Shown here piece after piece: positions 1 to 5,122 of a stretch of 5,122 nt of DNA. Below the pieces are notes generated by a model. That model was not told where the DNA came from. It did not search any database and saw nothing but the letters and a program-made list of their open reading frames with translations. A program made the position numbers and the translations under genes. The stretch is from Deltaproteobacteria bacterium. Lineage in GTDB: Bacteria > Desulfobacterota > Deferrimicrobia > Deferrimicrobiales > Deferrimicrobiaceae. The stretch lies in assembly GCA_021802685.1 (NCBI GenBank), contig JAJZRM010000229.1, positions 1-5,122 of the forward strand, in the 5' to 3' direction. Each line of letters starts with the position of its first letter. Within the stretch, counting starts at the first letter, position 1.

Positions 1-1
1 G

Positions 2-874
2 GTGACCGACGCCGCGCTCCGCACGACGCTCGACGAGGCCGTGCCGAAGTCGGGCGACGGGTCGTTCGCGCTCCTCCGCACGCAGCGGAAGTACACCTGG
101 GACCGCACGCCGTTCGACGTCGCCTTCTCCGGCGGGCGCGTCGTGCTCGTCACGAAGTCGCACGCGAACGTCGACATGCCCGTCGGCAGCCTCGACTTCT
201 ACACGACCGGCCTGCTTCTGCCCACCCACGACCGCGAGTTCGCCTACCGCCTCACGCACCCGCGCTTCGGCGTGGAGAAGACGTACGTCGCCAAGCTGAT
301 GACCGTCCCTAGGCCCTCGGAGCTGAACGTCCTGAGGCGGGGACTGCCGATCGAAGGGAAGATGACGACCCCCGCCCAGGTGAACTTCCTCGAAAAGAAG
401 GGAGGCAAGGCGTGGGTTTCCCTGCGCATCGCCGAAGGGCGATACCACCAGGTGCGCAAGATGTTCGATGCCATCGGCCACCGGGTGACCAAGCTGCGCC
501 GCGTAGGCATCGGGCCCCTGGAACTCACCGGGATCGAACCGGGGGAGTGGCGCTACCTCACGACGAAAGAGTTGCGGGACTTGAACGATTACATGGACCG
601 CCGCGCGGTCGAGGTGGCCGGTCAGGGACCCCCGCCCGGCGCGCCGCGCCGCGAGAAGCGGATCGAAACCCCCGCCGACCGGGCACGGCGCAAGGCCGTG
701 AAACAGGCCATCGCGGAAGCCGCGCGGGGGATCGGGCCGCGCCAGCCCAAGCCCGCGTGGAAGAAGGGGCCGCAAGGGCCGGCGAAGCCTCGCACGGGGC
801 CGCCGCGGGGCCCGAAACCCGCCGGCCCGAAGAAGGGAGGCCTGCCCCGCGGATCCGGCCGCCCCGGCCGCTGA
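2..874 (+). CDS. RsuA/RluB-family rRNA pseudouridine synthase, 5' partial or chimeric
   Basis: Converts a specific uridine of ribosomal RNA to pseudouridine; the family acts on 16S (RsuA) or 23S (RluB/E/F) rRNA in the cytoplasm. Residues 59-78 resemble the catalytic GRLDxxTxGLLLLTNDG block and keep the catalytic Asp (D65), but read GSLD instead of GRLD and PTHDRE instead of LTNDGE. Residues 80-98 (AYRLTHPRFGVEKTYVAK), EGRYHQVRKM (145-154), RVGIGPL (167-173) and GEWRYLT (181-187) are typical of the family. A Lys/Pro/Arg-rich, probably disordered tail (about 205-290) is common in RluB-like proteins. No S4 domain is visible and residues 1-58 do not resemble the usual N-terminal part, so the GTG at position 2 is probably an internal codon and the gene enters from the left edge. 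RluB-like is the best guess for subtype. It ends 13 bp from the convergent oxidoreductase gene. Confidence 0.8.
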   Translation: MTDAALRTTLDEAVPKSGDGSFALLRTQRKYTWDRTPFDVAFSGGRVVLVTKSHANVDMPVGSLDFYTTGLLLPTHDREFAYRLTHPRFGVEKTYVAKLMTVPRPSELNVLRRGLPIEGKMTTPAQVNFLEKKGGKAWVSLRIAEGRYHQVRKMFDAIGHRVTKLRRVGIGPLELTGIEPGEWRYLTTKELRDLNDYMDRRAVEVAGQGPPPGAPRREKRIETPADRARRKAVKQAIAEAARGIGPRQPKPAWKKGPQGPAKPRTGPPRGPKPAGPKKGGLPRGSGRPGR

Positions 875-887
875 AGCGCCTCCGGTC

Positions 888-1874
888 CTACCCCGTCACG
901 CGCAGGACGATCTTCCCGACATTGACGTTGGACTCCATCCGCTCGTGGGCTGCCGACACGTCGTTCCAGTCGAAGACGGTGTCGATGACCGGGAGCATCC
1001 GCCCGTCGGCGAAGCGGAGGAGGGCGAAGTCGGCGAATTTCCGGGTCAGGGCGATCTTGCGCGGCGTGTCCATGGAACGAAGTCCCGCGCCGGTGATCTG
1101 CAGCCGCTTGGACATCAGGGTGCGCAGATCGAACTTCTCCACTTTGCTTCCGCCCAGCGTCCCGATGACGACCATCCTCCCGTCCTTCGCCAGGGACTCC
1201 AGGTTCTGCTCGAAGTACGGGGCGCCCACGAAATCGAGCACGATGTCGACGCCCCGGCCGCCCGTCTGCCCGGCCACCCACGGCGGGAACGGGCCTTCCT
1301 TGTAGTTCCATCCCGCCCGGGCGCCCAGGGACAGGCACCGCGCGATCTTTTCCGGGGAGCCCGCCGTCACCAGGGAGTGCGCTCCCGCCTCCCGGATCAA
1401 CTGGATCGCCGCCGTGCCGACACCGCTCCCGCCCGCGTGCACCAGGACGATCTGTCCCCGGGAAAGCATCGCCACGTTGAACAGGTTCTGGAACGCCGTG
1501 AGGAACACCTCGGGGATCGCGGCCGCCTCCTCGAAGGAGAGGTTCGGCGGAATGGGCATTGCGAGCCCCGCGGGGATGGAGACGAGCTCCGCGTATCCTC
1601 CCCCCGGCAGCAGGGCGCACACGCGGTCCCCCGGTTTCCAATCCCCGGCGGCGGGACCGGCGGCCAGGACTTCCCCCGCCATCTCCAGCCCCAGGATATC
1701 GGGGACGCCCTCCGGCGGGGGATGTTTCCCCCGCCGCTGCAGCAGGTCGGCGCGGTTCAGCGCCGTCGCGCGGATCCGAACGAGGAGCTCGTCTTCCTTC
1801 ATGAAGGGATCCGGATGGTCCACGATGCGCAGGAACTCGATCCCTCCCAGGCCGCTCATCAACACCGCTCTCAT
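888..1874 (-). CDS. NAD(P)H:quinone oxidoreductase, PIG3-type zinc-free MDR family
   Basis: Predicted cytoplasmic NAD(P)H-dependent reductase of quinones or related enones, in the medium-chain dehydrogenase/reductase superfamily. The 328 residues are full length for the family. The N-terminal GroES-like domain (about 1-120) carries LNRADLLQRRGKHPPP (39-54), a hallmark of the PIG3/TP53I3-like group, plus GLEMAGEV (62-69), GDRV (82-85) and GGGYAE (91-96). The Rossmann domain follows, with the nucleotide-binding loop HAGGSGVGTAAIQL (146-159) and LDFVGAPYFEQNL (213-225). The zinc-ligand Cys/His pattern of alcohol dehydrogenases is absent. The ATG at 1874-1872 has a GGAGAA SD about 6-8 bases upstream. 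It is the second gene of a pair with the aldolase, 28 bp downstream of it, so the two are probably co-transcribed. The physiological substrate cannot be read from sequence. Confidence 0.9.
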   Translation of the reverse strand: MRAVLMSGLGGIEFLRIVDHPDPFMKEDELLVRIRATALNRADLLQRRGKHPPPEGVPDILGLEMAGEVLAAGPAAGDWKPGDRVCALLPGGGYAELVSIPAGLAMPIPPNLSFEEAAAIPEVFLTAFQNLFNVAMLSRGQIVLVHAGGSGVGTAAIQLIREAGAHSLVTAGSPEKIARCLSLGARAGWNYKEGPFPPWVAGQTGGRGVDIVLDFVGAPYFEQNLESLAKDGRMVVIGTLGGSKVEKFDLRTLMSKRLQITGAGLRSMDTPRKIALTRKFADFALLRFADGRMLPVIDTVFDWNDVSAAHERMESNVNVGKIVLRVTG

Positions 1875-1902
1875 GATCGCTTCTCCGGGGATTCCCCTGG
1901 TT

Positions 1903-2826
1903 TCACAATGCCAGGGTTTTCGTGATATCGACGCCGGGCAGCACGCGGTCCATCACCGACAGGAGCTGCTCTCCCGCGGAGGATTGCAGCCCCGCCCCGG
2001 GGTGGCGCACCCGGTTGGTCGCGATCAGACCGCGCAGGCGGTAGATCTCCTTGCGGATGGCGATGCCCGGCTGCTGCTCGAACACGATCAAGGGGAGAAA
2101 GCGGTTGTAGAGCTCCCACGCCGCGTCGATCCGCCCCTCCCGCGCCGCCTTCACCATGGCGATCAACACTTCCGGGAACGCGAATCCGGTCATGTAGCCG
2201 CCGCTTCCGCGCTCCAGGTCGAAGATTCCGTAGAGCGCTCCGAGGCCCGTGAGGATCGGCACACGCCGGTCCTTCATCCCGGCACGCAGCGCCGCGATCC
2301 TGGCGGGGGTGGGCGGCGCTTCCTGCTTGATGCAGGCAACCGAAGGGATTTCGTTCACCATCCTCAGGAGCAGGGGAACCGGCATGTGGACTTCCGTCGA
2401 ACCTGGGTGGTCCTGCAGGACAATTGGGATGGCGACCCCTTCGGCCACCATCCGGAAGTATTCGAAGACCCGTTCGTCGTTGGGCACCGCCTCCTTCGAC
2501 GGGGTCACCATGACGGCCGCCGCCCCCAGCGCCTGCGCCATCCGGCTCAGGTACACCGTCGCCGCCGTCCCCTTGTGGCTCGTGCCGACGACGATCGGGA
2601 TGCGCCCGCCTGCCGCCACCACCGCGGTGCGGATCAGTTCCTCCCGCTCGGAATCCACCATCCGGTTCGATTCGCCCAGCACGCCTAGGATGGTCACCCC
2701 GTCCACTCCGATATCCGCCATGAACCGGACCACCCGGTCGAACGACTCGATGTCGACGTTTTCCTTTTCGTCGAACGGCGTCACCAGGATGGGGAACACC
2801 CCTTCGAAGGTCACGGCGGCGGCCAT
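1903..2826 (-). CDS. DapA/NanA-superfamily class I aldolase or dehydratase (not DapA proper)
   Basis: A 307-residue TIM-barrel protein of the dihydrodipicolinate synthase/N-acetylneuraminate lyase superfamily, which form a Schiff base between lysine and a 2-oxo acid. FPILVTPF (11-18), the barrel start, and CIKQEA with the Schiff-base lysine K167 are present. Residues that define DHDPS differ: the Thr-Thr of GTTGES is Val-Leu (GVLGES, 48-53), the catalytic Tyr of YNVPSR is Gln (LQDHPGS, 137-143), and the carboxylate-binding Arg is Ser143. Lysine biosynthesis is therefore unlikely; a 2-keto-sugar-acid or aromatic keto-acid aldolase/dehydratase is more likely, substrate unknown. I chose the ATG at 2826-2824 because AAAGGGGAAA lies just upstream and the barrel begins normally there; an in-frame ATG at 2910 would add 28 residues without family similarity. 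It leads the operon with the quinone oxidoreductase. Confidence 0.88.
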   Translation of the reverse strand: MAAAVTFEGVFPILVTPFDEKENVDIESFDRVVRFMADIGVDGVTILGVLGESNRMVDSEREELIRTAVVAAGGRIPIVVGTSHKGTAATVYLSRMAQALGAAAVMVTPSKEAVPNDERVFEYFRMVAEGVAIPIVLQDHPGSTEVHMPVPLLLRMVNEIPSVACIKQEAPPTPARIAALRAGMKDRRVPILTGLGALYGIFDLERGSGGYMTGFAFPEVLIAMVKAAREGRIDAAWELYNRFLPLIVFEQQPGIAIRKEIYRLRGLIATNRVRHPGAGLQSSAGEQLLSVMDRVLPGVDITKTLAL

Positions 2827-2863
2827 GGCGATTTCCCCTTTCGTTTCCGCGGTGATGATCCAG

Positions 2864-2869
2864 AATATA
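2864..2869 (-). promoter_or_regulatory. Possible -10 element for the aldolase/oxidoreductase operon
   Basis: On the minus strand TATATT (5 of 6 matches to the sigma-70 -10 consensus) lies about 38 bases upstream of the aldolase start codon. No good -35 hexamer stands at 16-18 bases, so the call is weak. It sits back to back with the tRNA promoter in the same 126-bp intergenic region. Confidence 0.3.
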
Positions 2870-2909
2870 CCCGAAAATCCGACCGGGAAACACCCGCGGG
2901 GATCATGCA

Positions 2910-2938
2910 TTGACAGGGCTGCATCGCTGGAATATACT
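2910..2938 (+). promoter_or_regulatory. Sigma-70 promoter of the initiator tRNA gene
   Basis: A perfect -35 TTGACA (2910-2915) and a -10 TATACT (2933-2938, 5 of 6 matches) are separated by exactly 17 bases. Transcription would start near 2944-2946, leaving a leader of about 7-9 bases before the mature 5' end of tRNA-fMet at 2953. This is a strong, housekeeping-type arrangement. Confidence 0.85.
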
Positions 2939-2952
2939 TCATAAGTTCATGA

Positions 2953-3029
<77 letters not shown>

Positions 3030-3035
3030 AATAAA

Positions 3036-4193
3036 TCAAAGGGTTACGGGCAATTCCCGTAGCCCTTTTTCTTTGGTCTGCCGTAATTCTGCCGTAAAAC
3101 ACTCTGATGGAATCGCGGGCAACTGCGTGTCCCATCCTGCCTCCTGCAAGCCCTGCAAGAAACGCCCACCGTCCTTGCGCATCCGGTTCCGGATGTACTT
3201 CCCGTAATGCCGGTAGAGCATCTCCGTGCTTGTATGGCCCAGCATTCGGGCGACCCATAACGGGTCCTCTCCCGTGGAGAGCATCAGGGATGCGAAGGTA
3301 TGGCGCGTTTGATACATCGTGCGCCGCCTGAGGCCGCACTTGTCGAGCGTGGGATACCAGGTGCGCTTCCGCAGGTTGTTTACGTCCAGCGGGGCCCCCT
3401 TGGGGCCGGTGAAGACATGGAAGGCTTTGGGAGGGGATATCTCCCGATGCCTTCGCAAGACCTCGAGCAGCGGCGGCAGGATGTCGATGTCCCGATAGGA
3501 GGAGTCCGTCTTGGGCGGGCCCTCCTTGCCTTGGACGCGTCCCTCCTTTACCGAAATCATCTTGAGGTGGATGAGGTCCACGTTGACCCACTTCAAGGCC
3601 AGCATTTCGTTCGGGCGCATCCCTGTGAAGAAGCAGGTGAAGAAATACGCCTGATACTCCGTCTCCACGGTCTCCAGAAAGAGGCGCATCTCTTGGATTG
3701 AGAATGGATCGGCGAATACCTTCTCCTCGCGGAACTTCTCGATTTCCGAAAACGGGTTCTCGGTGATGTCCTTGCGCTTCTTCGCCTCGTTGAAGAGGCA
3801 TTTTACCGGGACGCAGATGTTGTTCTTGCGTTTGCCGGAGAGGTCGCCGAGGTTGTCCGCGAAATCTTCGACATCGCGGACCGCGATGCGGGACATCGGC
3901 AGCTTCCCGAAGTGCGGGATGGCATAGAGGTCCATGATGGACCGATAGTCCCGCCAGGTGGACAGGGCGAGTTTTTTCTTTTTCCGCTCCAGCCACTGCT
4001 CGGCATACTCCTTAAACGTGGTCGATACCGAATCGTAGATTCCCAGGTGGACCTGCTTGGCGATTTTCACGCGCAGGTCCTGCTCCACAAGCTCCGCGAC
4101 GGACTTCGAGCTGCCGACCATCTTCCGGATCCTTCCGCCCCGGCCGTCGCTCACGTCCACCATGTACGTATTGCCGATGCTCCGTACGGTCAC
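3036..4193 (-). CDS. int: Tyrosine recombinase (phage-type integrase)
   Basis: Catalyses site-specific integration and excision between att sites. The 385 residues are full length. There is an N-terminal arm-binding-like segment (about 1-57), a SAM-like core-binding domain (about 58-150) and a catalytic domain (about 160-335). Catalytic residues are R193 in FTGMRPNEM, K228 in PPKTDSS, R297 within YQTRHTFAS, H320 of MLGH, and the likely nucleophile Y330 in YRHYGKYI, ten residues after H320. The first His of the HxxR motif is Tyr294, a variant I recall as common in phage integrases. The start is GTG at 4193-4191: an in-frame TAA stands two codons upstream and GGAGGT lies 5 bases before the GTG. 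That SD is enclosed in a hairpin. The last codons overlap the tRNA terminator. The gene is 67 bp downstream of the excisionase-like gene, probably in the same transcript. Confidence 0.95.
   Translation of the reverse strand: MTVRSIGNTYMVDVSDGRGGRIRKMVGSSKSVAELVEQDLRVKIAKQVHLGIYDSVSTTFKEYAEQWLERKKKKLALSTWRDYRSIMDLYAIPHFGKLPMSRIAVRDVEDFADNLGDLSGKRKNNICVPVKCLFNEAKKRKDITENPFSEIEKFREEKVFADPFSIQEMRLFLETVETEYQAYFFTCFFTGMRPNEMLALKWVNVDLIHLKMISVKEGRVQGKEGPPKTDSSYRDIDILPPLLEVLRRHREISPPKAFHVFTGPKGAPLDVNNLRKRTWYPTLDKCGLRRRTMYQTRHTFASLMLSTGEDPLWVARMLGHTSTEMLYRHYGKYIRNRMRKDGGRFLQGLQEAGWDTQLPAIPSECFTAELRQTKEKGLRELPVTL
3038..3074 (+). terminator. Rho-independent terminator of tRNA-fMet, inside the 3' end of int
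   Basis: AAAGGGTTACGGG (3038-3050) pairs with CCCGTAGCCCTTT (3056-3068) through 13 bp with one G·T wobble and a 5-base loop (CAATT), followed by TTCTTT. It lies 8 bases after the tRNA CCA. The same bases encode the last residues of the integrase on the minus strand (about GLRELPVTL and stop). Read on the minus strand the hairpin is followed by TTTGATTTATTT, so it could also terminate the integrase transcript. Confidence 0.85.
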
Positions 4194-4196
4194 GGC

Positions 4197-4227
4197 TTAC
4201 CTCCGTCGGTCGCCCAACGGCAGGTAA
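4197..4227 (-). promoter_or_regulatory. Hairpin enclosing the integrase SD, with an overlapping leader ORF
   Basis: In the minus-strand transcript UUACCU (4227-4222), a single bulged G, then CCGUUGG pair with CCGACGG and AGGUAA (4209-4197) around a GCGA tetraloop (GNRA type). This gives 13 bp including one G·U. The integrase SD GGAGGU (4204-4199) lies entirely in the 3' arm, so folding should block initiation at the GTG at 4193. Upstream, AAAGGAGGTGAT (4253-4242) matches the anti-SD over about 12 bases. An ATG at 4244 opens a 15-codon frame, MSFSCRYLPLGDRRR, whose TAA (4199-4197) lies in the end of the hairpin, in frame with int. Its SD-to-ATG spacing is only 2 bases, though a further GGAGGG lies 11 bases upstream; an ATG at 4233 (spacing 13) is an alternative start. 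The hairpin is seen directly; regulation is inferred. Confidence 0.6.
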
Positions 4228-4260
4228 CGGCATGAAAAGCTCATCACCTCCTTTCCCTCC

Positions 4261-4530
4261 TCAACCCTTGCTCGTTTTCCGGGTTCTTGCAAGGCGTATC
4301 TGGTGGGTGGAAAGGATATCCGAGGCGATCTCCTCGGGCTTCCTGGCCTCCGATGTCCCTTTGGCCATGGCGCGCGTCCATTCGACGATGACGTCGGGCT
4401 CGAAGCGGACGGCGGCAGGAAGCTTGATGTGGGGGATAAACCCCTTGCTCGTCCAGTAACGAACCGTCGAGACAGGGACGGCGAGGTATTCCGCGACGTC
4501 CTCAGATCTCCAAAGCGGTTGAGTGTTCAT
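4261..4530 (-). CDS. Excisionase-like helix-turn-helix protein (MerR/HTH_17 type)
   Basis: An 89-residue DNA-binding protein probably acting as recombination directionality factor (Xis) or small regulator for the adjacent integrase. Residues about 5-50 have the winged helix-turn-helix pattern of the HTH_17/excisionase family: LWRSEDVAEYLAVPVSTVRYWTSKG, then the wing containing IPHIKLPAAVRFEPDVIVEW. The remaining 40 residues are charged, with a basic end (RLARTRKTSKG). I chose the ATG at 4530-4528 because GGGGGT lies 7 bases upstream and the domain begins five residues later; an in-frame ATG at 4620 would add 30 residues unlike the family and overlap the upstream ORF. It lies 67 bp before int on the same strand. 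Its SD falls within a small hairpin. A plain transcriptional regulator role cannot be excluded. Confidence 0.85.
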   Translation of the reverse strand: MNTQPLWRSEDVAEYLAVPVSTVRYWTSKGFIPHIKLPAAVRFEPDVIVEWTRAMAKGTSEARKPEEIASDILSTHQIRLARTRKTSKG

Positions 4531-4535
4531 TTTGC

Positions 4536-4550
4536 ACACCCCCTGGGTGT
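4536..4550 (-). promoter_or_regulatory. Small hairpin overlapping the SD of the excisionase-like gene
   Basis: In the minus-strand transcript ACACCC (4550-4545) and GGGUGU (4541-4536) are perfect complements around the 3-base loop AGG. The SD-like AGGGGGU occupies the loop and 3' arm, and the ATG follows 5 bases after the stem. Folding would hinder ribosome binding. The stem is only 6 bp and the loop is tight, so stability is moderate and chance occurrence is possible. Confidence 0.4.
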
Positions 4551-4558
4551 AATTCGGG

Positions 4559-4987
4559 TCAACATCCGCAGGACGGATGACATTCGGTACGTCCGTCCTT
4601 CCGTAGGTACTTCCGGGCACTTTTCAATACGGGTGACGCGCAACCGCGGTCTTTGGCTAGCGATAGAAAATATTTTTCGCGTTTCGCTTCGCTACGATCT
4701 GGAGCCCCGCGGTGCATAAAGCATTGAAAATAAATACCTCTCTCGCCGGGGAAGGGGTCTTTAGATTGAATACCAAGGGAAATGGAAGCTGAAACGTAGC
4801 GATACGAAAACGAAAATCCATCGTTTCCCGTGTCGCTGTTTTCGACGACGACCTCCCCTTTCGATAGGTCGCGGGAAGTTGCCATGGGCATCCATCCGTG
4901 GCCGGTTACGGCGACCATGGGGACGCCCGGGCAGTCGGCGTCACGCAATGTCACGCGTGCCACCCCATTCTTTCCCCAGCAACACAT
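4559..4987 (-). CDS. Hypothetical protein upstream of the excisionase-like gene
   Basis: A 142-codon open frame that I do not recognise. It runs in the same direction as the excisionase-like gene and ends 28 bp before that gene's start, which fits an operon. The ATG at 4987-4985 is the first available, with an in-frame TGA two codons upstream, and GAGGAAGAG about 7 bases before it could act as a weak SD. The product has eight cysteines (2, 3, 19, 89, 116, 136, 140, 142), including an ECHPSCGC end, and no evident signal peptide, membrane segment or known domain. Against it being real: third-position GC is clearly lower than in int over codons 50-110, the composition is unusual, and the N-terminal codons overlap an inverted repeat copy. 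The stretch may instead be mostly non-coding regulatory DNA. Confidence 0.35.
   Translation of the reverse strand: MCCWGKNGVARVTLRDADCPGVPMVAVTGHGWMPMATSRDLSKGEVVVENSDTGNDGFSFSYRYVSASISLGIQSKDPFPGERGIYFQCFMHRGAPDRSEAKREKYFLSLAKDRGCASPVLKSARKYLRKDGRTECHPSCGC
4939..4959 (-). repeat. Inverted 21-bp repeat, copy 1 (operator-like)
   Basis: Read on the minus strand this is CACGCGTGACAT followed by TGCGTGACG. It matches copy 2 at 5053-5073 on the opposite strand at 20 of 21 bases. Each copy contains GCGTGAC twice, 10 bp apart, so the two half-sites face the same side of the helix. Copy 1 falls within about codons 10-17 of the hypothetical ORF. Confidence 0.7.
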
Positions 4988-5052
4988 ATTTCATCTCTTC
5001 CTCATCTCCCTGCCGGGTCGTTATTCGTCCGCCCACGCGTACAATGGTCAGT

Positions 5053-5073
5053 CACGCGTGACATCGCGTGACG
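5053..5073 (+). repeat. Inverted 21-bp repeat, copy 2 (operator-like)
   Basis: CACGCGTGACAT followed by CGCGTGACG, inverted relative to copy 1, with centres 114 bp apart (close to 11 helical turns). The first half-site extends to the perfect palindrome GTCACGCGTGAC (5051-5062). A degenerate CACGCGT also occurs at 5034-5040. Copy 2 lies about 66 bp upstream of the hypothetical ORF start, where a promoter or its operator would be expected; only weak promoter hexamers are visible between the copies. No gene is evident from 5074 to the right edge. Confidence 0.7.
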
Positions 5074-5122
5074 GCTACCGTTCCCCCAGAAGTCGAATGC
5101 CGCGGTAGAACCGTCTCCTCGC

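Larger units (their letters stand above)
3030..5122. mobile_element. Integrase-proximal end of an integrative element at tRNA-fMet
   Basis: DNA abutting the tRNA-fMet 3' end carries a tyrosine integrase and an excisionase-like gene in one transcriptional direction, ending against the tRNA: the standard layout of a prophage, ICE or genomic island recombination module. The start at 3030 is nominal, since the true boundary lies within the tRNA identity block. The element continues past the right edge. No capsid, conjugation or replication gene is in view, so its class is undetermined. Confidence 0.7.

Noticed and set aside
855..871. GC hairpin CGGCCG-CCC-CGGCCG near the end of the pseudouridine synthase gene
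   Set aside because: Self-complementary but no T tract in either direction and inside coding sequence; not supported as a terminator.
412..1641. Long open frames at 412-1305 (+) and 622-1641 (-)
   Set aside because: They are Pro/Arg/Gly-rich shadows of the pseudouridine synthase and oxidoreductase genes, caused by high GC; no family motifs.
1414..2688. A 424-codon plus-strand open frame opposite the oxidoreductase and aldolase
   Set aside because: It is antisense to two genes with clear family motifs and has His/Arg/Pro-rich shadow composition without domains.
2827..2910. Longer aldolase start at 2910
   Set aside because: The added residues lack family similarity, would place the start at the tRNA promoter, and the inner ATG has a proper SD.
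4563..4579. Small hairpin CATCCG/CGGATG at the end of the hypothetical ORF
   Set aside because: Only 6 bp and not followed by a T tract; likely chance.
4531..4620. Longer start for the excisionase-like gene at 4620
   Set aside because: No SD is evident, it would overlap the upstream ORF, and the HTH domain starts right after the inner ATG that has an SD.
5018..5045. Promoter-like hexamers between the inverted repeats (TACAAT on +, TTGTAC/TAACGA on -)
   Set aside because: The plus-strand -10 has no matching -35, and the minus-strand pair has a 15-base spacer with poor matches; too weak to annotate.
3030..5122. Search for the second att copy and for CRISPR or tandem arrays
   Set aside because: No repeat of the tRNA 3' end and no regularly spaced repeat array was found by eye; the 21-bp pair is inverted and occurs only twice.

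Overview
The window looks like chromosomal DNA from a high-GC bacterium with a mobile element inserted in the initiator tRNA gene. Coding is dense, third codon positions are rich in G and C, and start sites carry clear Shine-Dalgarno (SD) sequences. The taxon cannot be fixed from the sequence; a deltaproteobacterium-like or other Gram-negative host is my guess, with low confidence.

Left part (1-2952) is host-type DNA. A pseudouridine synthase of the RsuA/RluB family (2-874, +) runs in from the left edge. Its first 60 or so residues do not look like that family. Converging on it is a two-gene minus-strand operon: a class I aldolase of the DapA/NanA superfamily (2826 to 1903) followed 28 bp later by a PIG3-type NAD(P)H:quinone oxidoreductase (1874 to 888). 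The aldolase keeps the Schiff-base lysine but lacks the residues that define true dihydrodipicolinate synthase.

The junction is at 2910-3068. A near-consensus sigma-70 promoter drives an initiator tRNA-fMet (2953-3029, CCA encoded). A rho-independent terminator follows, and it lies inside the last codons of a tyrosine recombinase gene on the other strand.

Right part (about 3030-5122) is the integrase end of an integrative element. On the minus strand, in transcription order, it holds a weakly supported hypothetical ORF (4987 to 4559), an excisionase-like winged-helix protein (4530 to 4261) and the integrase (4193 to 3036). The far attachment site is not in the window.

The most interesting signals are regulatory. 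The integrase SD is fully enclosed in a 13-bp hairpin with a GNRA loop, and a possible short leader ORF with a very strong SD reads through that hairpin and ends on it. The excisionase SD also lies in a smaller hairpin. A 21-bp sequence occurs as two inverted copies around the predicted start of the operon. Together these suggest that the recombination genes are controlled at translation as well as transcription. This is inferred from sequence alone.
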